NCBI GenBank assembly: GCA_900100325.1
Contig: LT629697.1
Location: 248,001 to 312,000, forward strand
Length of the DNA: 64,000 nt
Reading direction: 5' to 3'
Source of the DNA: Frankineae bacterium MT45
Lineage (GTDB): Bacteria > Actinomycetota > Actinomycetes > Mycobacteriales > Jatrophihabitantaceae
Shown piece by piece: positions 41,455-50,322 of this stretch. The notes under the pieces were generated by a model, which was not told where the DNA came from, did not search any database, and was given only the letters and a program-made list of their open reading frames with translations. Numbering within the stretch: position 1 is the first letter of the stretch; each line of letters opens with the position of its first letter. A program made the position numbers and the translations under genes.

Positions 41455-41523
41455 CGAAACGTACCTTGGACATGGTGTCACGTACAACGGCAGGTTACGA
41501 GGTGCGTCGAAGGTCGCGCACGC

Positions 41524-43077
41524 TCAGCGGATTCCCTCCCAGACCAGCCGCTGCGCGGCCCGCGGATCGGTGACGACCTGGCACTCGGTATCGAATACCT
41601 GAACCGTCCGGGCGTCACCGTAGACGGGCCAGCCAGGCTCGCCCGTCTTGATGAACGACACCCAGGCCGCGTGCATTGTGTCGGCCAGCGACTGCGGCGG
41701 GTTCGGTCCGGCGGCCGGCACCAGGTTCGCGTCGTCGAGGTTGTCGAAGGCGAATCCGATCTCCAGCGCGTGGGTCGCGGCGAGCCGACCGTCGTACTGC
41801 GGCGAGCGCCAGGCGAACTCGTACATGTAGGTGTCGCTGCCCTGGCCGGCCCGCCCCTCAGCCACGCGGACCGCCGGGATGCGGAAGAACCAGTCGGTGA
41901 GCGCGGCCGTGAAGAGTTGCCCGTCGGTCGCGTCCGGGAGCCCGTCACGGTAGGCGGCGACGGCGCTCGGCGCATCGGCCCCGAGCGAGCCCAGTATGTA
42001 GAGGAGCGCCTGATCGTTGACGGCGTCCTCGATGCCGCTCGGGACGAGGAAAAGGGTGTGCTCGTCGGTGTTCGTCCCGGTGAGCAGGCGGACGCCGGAG
42101 GAGTCCCCGGCGGCCAGCGCCTGGACGGGCAACTGGGTGATGAACTCGCCGTCGATGCAGGGCTCGAAGGCCATCATGTTGGCCGCCACCTCACCCCACT
42201 GCCCCGGATCGGGCATCAGCGCGATGTCGCGGGCCAGGGTGGCCTGGGCCTGCATCAGGTCGGGGATGGCGACACTGTCGAAGCCTTCGACGGTAGCCTC
42301 GACTCCGAGACGGCTCGCCAGCGCGGCGGTGATCTTGGCCGCCGTCGCCGCCGAGTGGACGTGATGCCCGGCGCCGCTCTCGGTGATCGCGGCGCGGAAG
42401 AGACCGCGGGCCGGCGCCAGCGCGAGGAGTGTCGTCACGCTCATCGCGCCGGCCGACTCGCCACCGATCGTCACCTGCTCCGGGTCCCCGCCGAAGGCGG
42501 CGATGTTGCGCTGCACCCACTCCAGAGCGGCGATCTGGTCGAGTAGTCCACGGTTGGCCGGGGCTCCGTCGATGAGCAGGAAGCCGTCCGCCCCCAGGCG
42601 ATAGTTGATCGTCACGCAGACCACGCCGTCCCGGGCGAACCGGGAGCCGTCGTAGGCGCTCACCGCTCCGGTCCCGTTGACGAAGGCGCCACCGTGGATC
42701 CAGACGAAGACCGGCAGGGCGTCGCCCGCGGCACCGACCGGCGTCCAGACGTTCAGGTTGAGGACGTCGTCGCCCTCGATGCTCGGCTCGGGGAGGATCT
42801 CGTCGATCGGGCTCGGGTACGGCGGCTTCGGCACGGTCGGGCCGTACTGGCTCGCGTCCCGCTCGCCGTCCCAGCCGGCGGCCGGCGCCGGCGCCTGGAA
42901 GCGGCGGGTGCCGAAGGGCGGGGCGGCGTACGGGATGCCCTTGAACGAGCGGACGCCGTCCACGGTGACGCCACGCAGGCGCCCCTGCTCGATCTCGACG
43001 ATCGCGGCATTTTCGGCATTCTCCACGATCTCGGCGGCGGGCTGGACGGCGGCGGGCTCTGCTTCGGAGGTGGTCAC
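41524..43077 (-). CDS. Carboxylesterase type B
   Basis: A protein of 517 aa from GTG 43077. GRLRGVTVDGVRSFKGIPYAAPPFGTRRF is the type-B esterase opening, PVFVWIHGGAFVNGTG the oxyanion-hole segment, and IGGESAGAMS the nucleophile elbow with Ser208; the catalytic His is expected in a late MHAAWVSF-flanked region. There is no signal peptide, so it is cytosolic. It hydrolyses carboxylic esters (p-nitrobenzyl esterase-like). It lies 114 bp upstream of the GMC-aldehyde dehydrogenase pair, so an ester-alcohol-aldehyde-acid route is possible. Confidence 0.92.
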   Translation of the reverse strand: MTTSEAEPAAVQPAAEIVENAENAAIVEIEQGRLRGVTVDGVRSFKGIPYAAPPFGTRRFQAPAPAAGWDGERDASQYGPTVPKPPYPSPIDEILPEPSIEGDDVLNLNVWTPVGAAGDALPVFVWIHGGAFVNGTGAVSAYDGSRFARDGVVCVTINYRLGADGFLLIDGAPANRGLLDQIAALEWVQRNIAAFGGDPEQVTIGGESAGAMSVTTLLALAPARGLFRAAITESGAGHHVHSAATAAKITAALASRLGVEATVEGFDSVAIPDLMQAQATLARDIALMPDPGQWGEVAANMMAFEPCIDGEFITQLPVQALAAGDSSGVRLLTGTNTDEHTLFLVPSGIEDAVNDQALLYILGSLGADAPSAVAAYRDGLPDATDGQLFTAALTDWFFRIPAVRVAEGRAGQGSDTYMYEFAWRSPQYDGRLAATHALEIGFAFDNLDDANLVPAAGPNPPQSLADTMHAAWVSFIKTGEPGWPVYGDARTVQVFDTECQVVTDPRAAQRLVWEGIR

Positions 43078-43162
43078 CGGCTGACTATTGCACCTTGGTC
43101 GCGTTTGGCCCAGAGGCCGCACTCGGCTCGTCCAGCGGCGGCCGAACACCGGCGGTCAGTGA

Positions 43163-43798
43163 CTAGTGGACGAGCACCTTCAGCAGCACCATGATCAGGC
43201 CGAGGCTGCCCGTGAAGAGGACAAAGACGATGGCCCGCATCCGCGGCATCTGCATGCGCCGGGAGGCCAACACACCCCAGCCGAAGAGTTCGACCACGTC
43301 GACGAGCAGCGCCACGAAGAGCGCCGTGTCCAGCTTGGCCCCGAAGAGTGACAGCACCAGCAGCGTCGCGACCGGCAGCAGCGCACTCTCCACGATCGGC
43401 CACTGAGCGCGCAGGTGGTGGCCGAAGACCTTGCGGACCGGAAAGGAACTGGTGCCGGTGAAGCTGACGCCGTCGCCTACCGCGTCCGTGTAGGCGTGGG
43501 CCAGCCAGAAGACGATCAGCGTCGAGATGATCAACACGACGACATCCCGCAGCGACTTCTCCAGCGAGGCCGAGACCACCAGCAGCGACGCCGACATGAT
43601 GCTGCCGTAGATGGCGCTCGCCGGATTCCCCCGCAGCCGTCGGTGATGGTTGTTGTAACTCAGCCCCCGTGACGCCGCCTCGGGAAGGTGGGTCTCGTCA
43701 CGAGAAACGGGCTGTGCGGATCGGGACGTCCCGCGCGTCGTGCCCCCGCGCTTGGTGGCTCCGTGGGGGATCGAGCCGGGGAGGTGCCGCTCGGGCAT
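43163..43798 (-). CDS. Integral membrane protein of unknown function
   Basis: About 211 aa if it starts at ATG 43798; the frame is open to 43876. A basic, Ser/Thr/Arg-rich cytosolic N-terminus of ~55 residues precedes about five membrane segments: YGSIMSASLLVVSA, VVVLIISTLIVFWLAHAY, LLPVATLLVLSLFG, ALFVALLVDVVELFGWGVL, and VFVLFTGSLGLIMVLLKVLV. No family assigned. It is downstream of, and divergent from, the GNAT gene at 43935. Confidence 0.65.
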   Translation of the reverse strand: MPERHLPGSIPHGATKRGGTTRGTSRSAQPVSRDETHLPEAASRGLSYNNHHRRLRGNPASAIYGSIMSASLLVVSASLEKSLRDVVVLIISTLIVFWLAHAYTDAVGDGVSFTGTSSFPVRKVFGHHLRAQWPIVESALLPVATLLVLSLFGAKLDTALFVALLVDVVELFGWGVLASRRMQMPRMRAIVFVLFTGSLGLIMVLLKVLVH

Positions 43799-43934
43799 GC
43801 GGGGCCGCCAGTATGAGGTGACTCGTCGATTGGTGGTCGGGTTCGGCACTTGCACATCATCGCAGTCGGGCGGCACCCGCCCGCGAAGAACGGGGCGCGC
43901 CCGACAGCCGGAGGCGATCAGCCAGGATGGGGGA

Positions 43935-44414
43935 ATGAGTCAATACGCGCTGCGCGCGCCCCGCCCCGAGGACGCGGCGGCGGTGGCCACCTTTCAGACC
44001 ATGGTCTGGAACGACGCCTACGCCACGCTCGTCCCCAGGGAGTACCTCGAGCGGACCACGGCCGAGGTGCGCCGGCGGCGCTGGCAGGAGCGCATCGAGG
44101 CGGGGCAGCGACGGATCATGCTGGCCGAGCAGGCCGACGAGGACGGCAGCGGCCTGATCGGCGTCGCCAGCGCCGGGGCGAAGGACGGCGGCCTGGAGTT
44201 GATGACGCTCTACGTCGCCCGGAGTCACTGGGGCACCGGGGTCGCCGCGGCGCTACTGCAGGCGGTGATCGGCGACGCCGCGGCCCACCTCTGGGTCTTC
44301 GAGGCCAACCCCCGGGCCATCGCCTTCTACGGCAAGCACGGATTCACCCCGGACGGCACCGGCAAGATCGACCCCGACACCGGGCTGCCGGAGATCCAGT
44401 TGACCCGCGGGTAA
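43935..44414 (+). CDS. GNAT-family N-acetyltransferase
   Basis: A protein of 159 aa. LRAPRPEDAAAVATFQTMVWNDAYATLVP and LMTLYVARSHWGTGVAAALLQAVIGD (motif A, here HWGTGVAAAL) then WVFEANPRAIAFYGKHGFTPDG (motif B) are typical of RimI/PhnO-like GNATs. The substrate is unknown. ATG 43935 has a purine-rich GATGGGGGA upstream. Confidence 0.9.
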   Translation: MSQYALRAPRPEDAAAVATFQTMVWNDAYATLVPREYLERTTAEVRRRRWQERIEAGQRRIMLAEQADEDGSGLIGVASAGAKDGGLELMTLYVARSHWGTGVAAALLQAVIGDAAAHLWVFEANPRAIAFYGKHGFTPDGTGKIDPDTGLPEIQLTRG

Positions 44415-44462
44415 CTGGGCCGAGGCTGGAGCGGTCGAGGGGAGCGGACGTAACCTCTCCTC

Positions 44463-45953
44463 ATGACAGCTCGCATCCCCCACTGGATCGACGGACGCCT
44501 CAGCTCGACGCCGACTTCCCGTACCTCCCCCGTCTACAACCCGGCCACCGGCGACGTCGCGGCCGAGGTGGAACTGGCCAGCAAGGCCGAGGTCGACGCC
44601 GCGATCGCCGGCGCGGCCCAGGCGGCGGCCGACTGGCGCAGCAGCTCGCTGAGCCGCCGCGCGCAGATACTCTTCGCCTTCCGATCGCTGCTCCACGAGC
44701 GGGCCGACCTGCTGGCCGCCATCATCACCGCCGAGCACGGTAAGGTGCTCTCCGACGCCGGCGGCGAGATCGCCCGGGGCCTGGAGAACGTCGACTTCGC
44801 CTGCGGTGTGCCGCAGCTGCTCAAGGGCGGCTTCTCGGAGCAGGCCGCCACCGGTATCGACGTCTACTCGATCCGGCAGCCGTTGGGCGTGGTGGCCGGC
44901 ATAACCCCCTTTAATTTCCCGGCGATGGTGCCACTGTGGATGTGCGCCAACGCGATCGCCTGTGGCAACGCGTTCGTCCTCAAGCCGAGCGAGAAGGACC
45001 CGTCGAGCGCCCTCTTCATCGCTGCGCTCTGGAAGGAGGCGGGGCTGCCCGACGGCGTCTTCACCGTCCTCAACGGCGACAAGGAGGCGGTCGACGCGAT
45101 CCTGACCAATCCGCAGGTGAAGGCGGTGAGCTTCGTCGGCTCCACCCCGATCGCCAGCTATATCTACGCGAACGGCACGGCCAACGGCAAGCGGGTGCAG
45201 GCTCTCGGCGGAGCCAAGAACCACATGCTGGTCCTCCCGGACGCGGACGTGAACATGGCGGCCGACGCCGCGGTCTCGGCCGCCTACGGGTCGGCCGGTG
45301 AGCGCTGCATGGCGATCTCGGTGGCGGTGGCCGTCGGCGGGGTGGGTGACGCCCTCGTCGACGCGATCTCCGAGCGGCTCCCCAAGCTGAGGATCGGCGC
45401 CGGTACGAACCCGGACTCCGAGATGGGGCCGCTGATCACCCGTGAACACCGCGACAAGGTGGCCGGCTACGTCGAGGCCGGCCAGGCCGCCGGGGCCACC
45501 GTCGTGGTGGACGGGCGCGAGGCCGACGTCCCGAGTGAGGGCTTCTTCCTCGGCGTGACGCTGCTCGATCACGTGACTCCGCAGATGAGCGTCTACACCG
45601 ACGAGATCTTCGGCCCCGTGCTCTGTGTCGTCCGGGCCGAGACGTACGCCGAGGCGGTGCAGTTGATCAACGACAACCCGTACGGCAACGGCACGGCCAT
45701 CTACACCCGCGACGGCGGGGTGGCCCGCCAATTCCAGTTCGAGGTGGAGGCGGGAATGGTCGGCATCAACGTGCCCATCCCGGTGCCGGTCGGCTACTAC
45801 TCCTTCGGCGGTTGGAAGGCCTCGCTCTTCGGCGACGCGCACATGTACGGCCCGGAGGGGATCAACTTCTACACGCGGGGCAAGGTGGTCACCTCGCGCT
45901 GGCCTGACCCGGCGAGCTCCAGCGTCGATCTCGGCTTCCCCCGCAACCACTGA
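44463..45953 (+). CDS. mmsA: CoA-acylating methylmalonate-semialdehyde dehydrogenase
   Basis: A protein of 496 aa. ITPFNFPAMVPLWM, KPSEKDPSSALFIA, SVYTDEIFGPVLCVVRA and the catalytic Cys in AGERCMAISVAV define the MmsA branch of aldehyde dehydrogenases, which oxidise (methyl)malonic semialdehyde to acetyl- or propionyl-CoA. It is followed, after a 48-bp palindrome, by a class III aminotransferase that would produce such semialdehydes from beta-alanine or beta-aminoisobutyrate. The role in valine, pyrimidine or beta-alanine breakdown is inferred. Confidence 0.93.
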   Translation: MTARIPHWIDGRLSSTPTSRTSPVYNPATGDVAAEVELASKAEVDAAIAGAAQAAADWRSSSLSRRAQILFAFRSLLHERADLLAAIITAEHGKVLSDAGGEIARGLENVDFACGVPQLLKGGFSEQAATGIDVYSIRQPLGVVAGITPFNFPAMVPLWMCANAIACGNAFVLKPSEKDPSSALFIAALWKEAGLPDGVFTVLNGDKEAVDAILTNPQVKAVSFVGSTPIASYIYANGTANGKRVQALGGAKNHMLVLPDADVNMAADAAVSAAYGSAGERCMAISVAVAVGGVGDALVDAISERLPKLRIGAGTNPDSEMGPLITREHRDKVAGYVEAGQAAGATVVVDGREADVPSEGFFLGVTLLDHVTPQMSVYTDEIFGPVLCVVRAETYAEAVQLINDNPYGNGTAIYTRDGGVARQFQFEVEAGMVGINVPIPVPVGYYSFGGWKASLFGDAHMYGPEGINFYTRGKVVTSRWPDPASSSVDLGFPRNH

Positions 45954-45963
45954 CCCGCCCCTC

Positions 45964-46011
45964 CGCTTTTGGCAATCTTGCACGCGATTACGTGCAGGAT
46001 TGCCAAAACCG
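45964..46011. repeat. 48-bp palindromic hairpin, copy 2 (TTTTGGCA family)
   Basis: Left arm 45964-45984, 6-nt loop 45985-45990, right arm 45991-46011; 19 of 21 pairs. It begins 11 bp after the mmsA stop and lies between mmsA and the aminotransferase, whose start is 23 bp further on. Same geometry as the copies at 758 and 63894. Confidence 0.8.
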
Positions 46012-46033
46012 GGGCTATGAAAGGTGACACCCC

Positions 46034-47404
46034 ATGACCACCACCGAGCAGAGCGCGACCGAGCAGACGATCCGCCGCGACGACCGGGCCCACGTCTTCC
46101 ACTCCTGGTCGGCCCAGGCGAAGATCGACCCGCTGCCGATCGAGCGGGCCCTCGGGGTGAACTTCTGGGACTACGAGGGGAAGAAGTACCTCGACTTCTC
46201 CTCGCAGCTGGTTAACGTCAATATCGGCTACCAGCACCCCAAGCTCGTCTCGGCCATCCAGGAGCAGGCCGGCAAGCTCTGCACGATCGCCCCCTCCTTC
46301 GCCAACGAGTCGCGCAGTGAGGCGGCCCGGCTGATCAGCGAACTCGCCCCTGGCACCCTGAACCAGGTCTTCTTCACCAACGGCGGCGCCGAGGCGAACG
46401 AGAACGCGATCCGGATGGCCCGCATCCACACCGGCCGCCCCAAGGTGATGTCGGCCTACCGCAGCTACCACGGCTCGACCGCCGCCGCGATCGCCCTCAC
46501 CGGCGATCCGCGACGCTGGGCCAACGAGCTCGGCTACGCGGGAATCCCCGGCGTGGTGCGGTACTTCGGCCCGTATCTGTACCGCTCCGCCTTCTACGCC
46601 CAGACGCCCGAGGAGGAGACGGCACGGGCGCTGGCCCATCTGCGCGATGTCATCCAGCTCGAAGGGCCACAGACGATCGCCGCCATCATCTCCGAGACGG
46701 TGGTCGGCACGAACGGAATTCTCGTCCCCCCGCCGGGGTACCTCGAGGGGCTCCGGGCGATCTGCGACGAGTACGGCATCCTCATGATCAGCGACGAGGT
46801 GATGGCCGGCTTCGGCCGCTGCGGCGAGTGGTTCGCCGTCGATCACTGGTCGGTCACCCCCGACCTCATCACCTTCGCCAAGGGCGTGAACTCCGGCTAC
46901 GTGCCGCTGGGCGGGGTGATCCTCTCCGACGCCATCGCGGCGACCTTCGCCGACCGCCCCTTCCCGGGCGGCCTCACCTACAGCGGGCACCCGCTGGCCT
47001 GTGCCTCAGCGGTGGCGTCGATCAACATCTTCAAGGAGGAGGGCATCGTCGAAAATGCTCGGGAGATCGGCGAATCCGTCATCGGGCCGGCGCTGCGCGA
47101 GATGGAGCAGCGGCACCCGAGCATCGGCGAGGTCCGCGGGCTCGGCGTCTTCTGGGCTCTGGAACTGGTGAAGGACCGCCAGACCCGCGAGCCGCTGGTG
47201 CCGTTCAACGCGGCCGGAGCCGATGCCGCCCCCATGAACGAGTTCATGACGGCCTGTAAAAACAATGGTCTCTGGCCGTTTGTGCACTTCAACCGCACCC
47301 ATGTCGTGCCGCCCTGCACGATCACCGCCGAGGAGGCGCGGGAGGGCCTGGCGATGCTGGACGACGCGCTGACAACGGCCGACCAGCACTACACCGGCAC
47401 CTGA
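46034..47404 (+). CDS. Class III PLP-dependent omega-aminotransferase (beta-alanine/taurine-pyruvate type)
   Basis: A protein of 456 aa. FTNGGAEANENAIRMAR, SYHGSTAAAIALTGDPRRW, ISDEVMAGFGRCGEWF and the PLP lysine in ITFAKGVNSGYVPLGG are class III signatures; FNRTHVVPPCTIT near the end resembles taurine-pyruvate and beta-alanine-pyruvate transaminases. Together with MmsA it would convert beta-alanine to malonic semialdehyde and then acetyl-CoA. AAGGTGA lies 6 nt before ATG 46034. Confidence 0.9.
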   Translation: MTTTEQSATEQTIRRDDRAHVFHSWSAQAKIDPLPIERALGVNFWDYEGKKYLDFSSQLVNVNIGYQHPKLVSAIQEQAGKLCTIAPSFANESRSEAARLISELAPGTLNQVFFTNGGAEANENAIRMARIHTGRPKVMSAYRSYHGSTAAAIALTGDPRRWANELGYAGIPGVVRYFGPYLYRSAFYAQTPEEETARALAHLRDVIQLEGPQTIAAIISETVVGTNGILVPPPGYLEGLRAICDEYGILMISDEVMAGFGRCGEWFAVDHWSVTPDLITFAKGVNSGYVPLGGVILSDAIAATFADRPFPGGLTYSGHPLACASAVASINIFKEEGIVENAREIGESVIGPALREMEQRHPSIGEVRGLGVFWALELVKDRQTREPLVPFNAAGADAAPMNEFMTACKNNGLWPFVHFNRTHVVPPCTITAEEAREGLAMLDDALTTADQHYTGT

Positions 47405-47436
47405 GGTGAAACCGATACGCCCCTGAGCGTCGAATT

Positions 47437-47472
47437 CATTCCTGACAGTCACCGCCGACGACGTTAGGAATG
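47437..47472 (+). promoter_or_regulatory. Hairpin covering the Shine-Dalgarno of the next lipoprotein gene
   Basis: CATTCCTGAC (47437-47446) pairs with GTTAGGAATG (47463-47472) at 9 of 10 positions plus one G-U, across a 16-nt loop. The right arm contains TAGGA, the only Shine-Dalgarno-like sequence before ATG 47477. Confidence 0.45.
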
Positions 47473-47476
47473 TTCA

Positions 47477-48160
47477 ATGTTTTCCAAGAAGATCGCCTCC
47501 ACTGTGGCGGTGCTGGCTGCGGCAGGCGCCATCAGTCTCACCGCCTGCTCCTCGAGCGGTACCTCCGCCACCTCAACCAGCGCCGCTCCCTCTTCCGCCC
47601 TCTCCACCGCTCCGGTCGCCACCATCCCGAACCTCACCGGGGTCTCGACCGCGGTCGCGCTGGACAAGGGCTTCACCGACGCCCTGACTACGTTGAAGCT
47701 CACCCCGGGAACGGTCGGCACCGCATCACTGGCCGACGGCTCGATCAGTTTCCCGATCACCGGCGGGAATGTTACGTATTACACGCCGGGTTCGGTGAAG
47801 CCGTACGTCCAGGGCGACATCCAGCACATGGGCTCGGGTCTGTCACTCACCGCCGGCACCGGTGCCACAGCCACGGTGGTGAAGTTGACCAACTTCGACA
47901 TCGACCCCGGGAACAACTCGACGCTCTACGGTGACGTCGCGGTCAACGACAAGACCGCCGCCACCCACACCAAGCTCTTCGACCTGGACGGCACCACGCT
48001 CAAGCCGCTGCAGACGTCGGGGAACACCGCGATCCTCGAGGGCACCCGGGTGCTGATGTCAGACAATGCGGCCGCGCTCCTCAACACGACCTTCAACACC
48101 ACCGCGGTCAAGGGCGGCCTGCTGATCGGCATCGCGAAGATCACGGTGAATACCAAGTAA
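47477..48160 (+). CDS. Exported Ser/Thr-rich lipoprotein of unknown function
   Basis: A protein of 227 aa. The lipoprotein signal (MFSKKIASTVAVLAAAGAISLTAC) has a clear lipobox LTAC. A Ser/Thr/Ala linker (SSSGTSATSTSAAPSSALST) leads into a beta-rich domain: GFTDALTTLKLTPGTVG, SLADGSISFPITGGNVTYY, QGDIQHMGSGLSLTAG, and finally KGGLLIGIAKITVNTK. The motif order resembles other actinobacterial cell-surface beta-sandwich proteins, but I cannot name a family. A hairpin overlaps its ribosome-binding site and a terminator follows. Confidence 0.78.
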   Translation: MFSKKIASTVAVLAAAGAISLTACSSSGTSATSTSAAPSSALSTAPVATIPNLTGVSTAVALDKGFTDALTTLKLTPGTVGTASLADGSISFPITGGNVTYYTPGSVKPYVQGDIQHMGSGLSLTAGTGATATVVKLTNFDIDPGNNSTLYGDVAVNDKTAATHTKLFDLDGTTLKPLQTSGNTAILEGTRVLMSDNAAALLNTTFNTTAVKGGLLIGIAKITVNTK

Positions 48161-48177
48161 ATACAACAGAAGCTGCC

Positions 48178-48224
48178 CTCAGCGAGCACCCCCGCGCCCC
48201 TGTGTGAGGTGCTCGCTGAGTGGC
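48178..48224. terminator. Intrinsic terminator between convergent lipoprotein and trmL genes
   Basis: A perfect 13-bp stem (48178-48190 with 48208-48220) with a 17-nt loop, followed by TGGCTTTCTG on the plus strand. It lies between stops at 48160 and 48240 and probably serves both genes. Confidence 0.65.
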
Positions 48225-48239
48225 TTTCTGCTGGGTGGC

Positions 48240-48740
48240 TCAGCCAGGTGTCGTGTCGCTCGACCCGGCGAAGCCGTTCTGCCGCCAGGCTTCGTAGGTG
48301 ACCAGGGCCGCACAGTTGGCCAGATTCAACGAGCGCAGGCCGGGGAGCATCGGGATTCGCACCAACTCGGTGATCCGCGCGTCGGCGAGGACCTCGTCGG
48401 GGAGTCCGGTCGGCTCGGTGCCGAACATCAGCACGTCACCGGGGCGGTAGGCGACCTCGCTGTAGATGCGATCCGCCTTTCCGGTAAAGGCAAAGATCCT
48501 CGCCGACGGCGCCGCGGAGGGGCCGGTCATCAGCACCGGCCAGGCGGCGTCCAGATTGGCATGGACGGTGACCGAGGCCAGATCGTGGTAGTCGAGCCCG
48601 GCCCGGCGCAGTTTGGCGTCGGAGAGATCAAAGCCCAGCGGACCGATCAGGTGCAGCTCACTGCCGGTGGCGGCGACCAGCCGGATCGCATTCCCCGTGT
48701 TCGGCGGGATCTTCGGCTCGACAAAGGCGATCCGGAACAT
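48240..48740 (-). CDS. trmL: tRNA (cytidine(34)-2'-O)-methyltransferase TrmL
   Basis: A SPOUT methyltransferase of 166 aa. FVEPKIPPNTGNAIRLVAATGSELHLIGPLGF, then GDVLMFGTEPTGLPDEVL and IPMLPGLRSLNLANCAALVTYEAWRQ are the three knot motifs that bind S-adenosylmethionine. It methylates the wobble ribose of tRNA-Leu isoacceptors. Start ATG 48740, 20 bp after the upstream amidohydrolase stop on the same strand. Confidence 0.93.
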   Translation of the reverse strand: MFRIAFVEPKIPPNTGNAIRLVAATGSELHLIGPLGFDLSDAKLRRAGLDYHDLASVTVHANLDAAWPVLMTGPSAAPSARIFAFTGKADRIYSEVAYRPGDVLMFGTEPTGLPDEVLADARITELVRIPMLPGLRSLNLANCAALVTYEAWRQNGFAGSSDTTPG

Positions 48741-48760
48741 TCAGGAACACCTCGACATTC

Positions 48761-50233
48761 TCACAGGGCGTCGTGGGTGAAGCGTCCGTCGAGCACGGTC
48801 GCCGCAACCGGGAGGTGGCGCAGTTCCTCCGCCGACGCGCTCCAGGCATCGACTTCGACGATCACCAGATCGGCCGGTGCCCCCTCGACCACCGGGCCGG
48901 CCGTCGACGCGTCCAATGCCTCGTCGAAGGTGATCTCCTGCTCGGGGTGCCAACTCGACCGCCCGTCGCGGCTGTGACTCACCGCGGCCGCGATGCTGAT
49001 CCACGGATCGAGCGGCGCGACCGGGGCGTCCGAGCCGAGCGCGAGCATGGCACCGGCGTCCAGCAGCGAACGCAGCATGAAGGCCCGGTCGGTGCGCCCG
49101 GCCCAGTACCGGTCGGCGACGTCGCGGTCATCCATCGCGTGCTCGGGCTGCACGCTGGCGACGAGACTGAGCTCGGCGAAGCGAGCGAGGTCCGGCCGAG
49201 TGAGCAGCTGGGCATGCTCGATGCTGCCGCGCGCCCCGGAGTCAGCGAAGGCTTGCAGGGCCACTGAGTTGGCCCGGTCACCGATCGCGTGGATGGCCGA
49301 CTCGATTCCGGCCCGGGCGGCCCGGCTCATGAGTTCGGTCAGCTCGGACGGGTCAACGACCAGTAATCCATAGGGATTCTCGCCGTCCTCCAACCCGGGA
49401 TAGGGACGGTGGCAGTACGCGGTGCGGGTGTTCAGGGAGCCGTCGGTGATGACCTTGAGCGGCCCCATGCTGACCAGGCCCTCGGTGTCGCTGATGACAT
49501 CGCCGGTCTGCAGGCGGCGCGCGATCGCCTCATCGAGCTTGGGCGTCCAGACCCCGCAGGCCACCCGCAGGGACCGCAGACCGTTGCCAACGCGGCGTGT
49601 CCAGGCATCAAGCGACCAGGGAGCCTCCAGGTCCAGCACTCCGACCACACCGCGACTCGCCGCTCGGTCGGCCGCCTCGGCGGCCCACTGGTCCAGCACC
49701 GCTTCCTCGACCTGGCCCAACTCCCCGTAGATCGCCATCGCCTCGGACTCCAGCAGCAGCCCGGTCGGGTGCTCCCCCAACCCGAAACGGGCCAGCGCGG
49801 CCGAGTTTCCCCAGGCACAGTGCAGATCGCCGCTGACCAGGACAACCGGCGTCGCGCCGCTCACCGCATCCAGTGCGTCGCGGTGCGGGGAGTCCGGCCA
49901 GAGCGCGTCGCGGAAGCCGTAGCCGACCAGCAGCTCGTCGGCCTCGGAGGACGAGTCGGAGCGGGTGCGGAGCCGATCGGCAACCAGCGCCACCGCGCGC
50001 GCCGCCGAATCGGCCGACGACACGTCCAGGCGCCGGCTCACCTGGGCCCACTGGTCGAAGTGCACGTGATGGTCCCAGAGCCCGGGGAGGACGAATCGCC
50101 CGTCCAGATCGATGGATTCCGCCGACGAGTACAGATCGGCACCGATCTGTTCGATGACTCCGTCGCGGATGAGAAGGTCCATCGGTTGGCCCGCTTCGCT
50201 CAGACGGCCCGAACGCAGCAGCAGTTCACTCAC
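48761..50233 (-). CDS. YtcJ-type amidohydrolase
   Basis: A protein of 490 aa. The metal-binding HxH is in LWDHHVHFDQW (about residue 54), GPLKVITDGSLNTRTA and HAIGDRANSVALQAF carry later ligands, and LALGSDAPVAPLDPW the terminal Asp. This is the amidohydrolase 3 / YtcJ family, which acts on formamides or cyclic amides; the substrate here is unknown. GTG 50233. It probably shares a transcript with trmL downstream. Confidence 0.88.
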   Translation of the reverse strand: MSELLLRSGRLSEAGQPMDLLIRDGVIEQIGADLYSSAESIDLDGRFVLPGLWDHHVHFDQWAQVSRRLDVSSADSAARAVALVADRLRTRSDSSSEADELLVGYGFRDALWPDSPHRDALDAVSGATPVVLVSGDLHCAWGNSAALARFGLGEHPTGLLLESEAMAIYGELGQVEEAVLDQWAAEAADRAASRGVVGVLDLEAPWSLDAWTRRVGNGLRSLRVACGVWTPKLDEAIARRLQTGDVISDTEGLVSMGPLKVITDGSLNTRTAYCHRPYPGLEDGENPYGLLVVDPSELTELMSRAARAGIESAIHAIGDRANSVALQAFADSGARGSIEHAQLLTRPDLARFAELSLVASVQPEHAMDDRDVADRYWAGRTDRAFMLRSLLDAGAMLALGSDAPVAPLDPWISIAAAVSHSRDGRSSWHPEQEITFDEALDASTAGPVVEGAPADLVIVEVDAWSASAEELRHLPVAATVLDGRFTHDAL

Positions 50234-50322
50234 CCGTTGATTTCATCACACGCTGGTAGTTTCGAGCTGTTCGACGCCTCGGCCGACTGCAGGGGACGCG
50301 AACACCCGAGTGAGGAGCGAGC

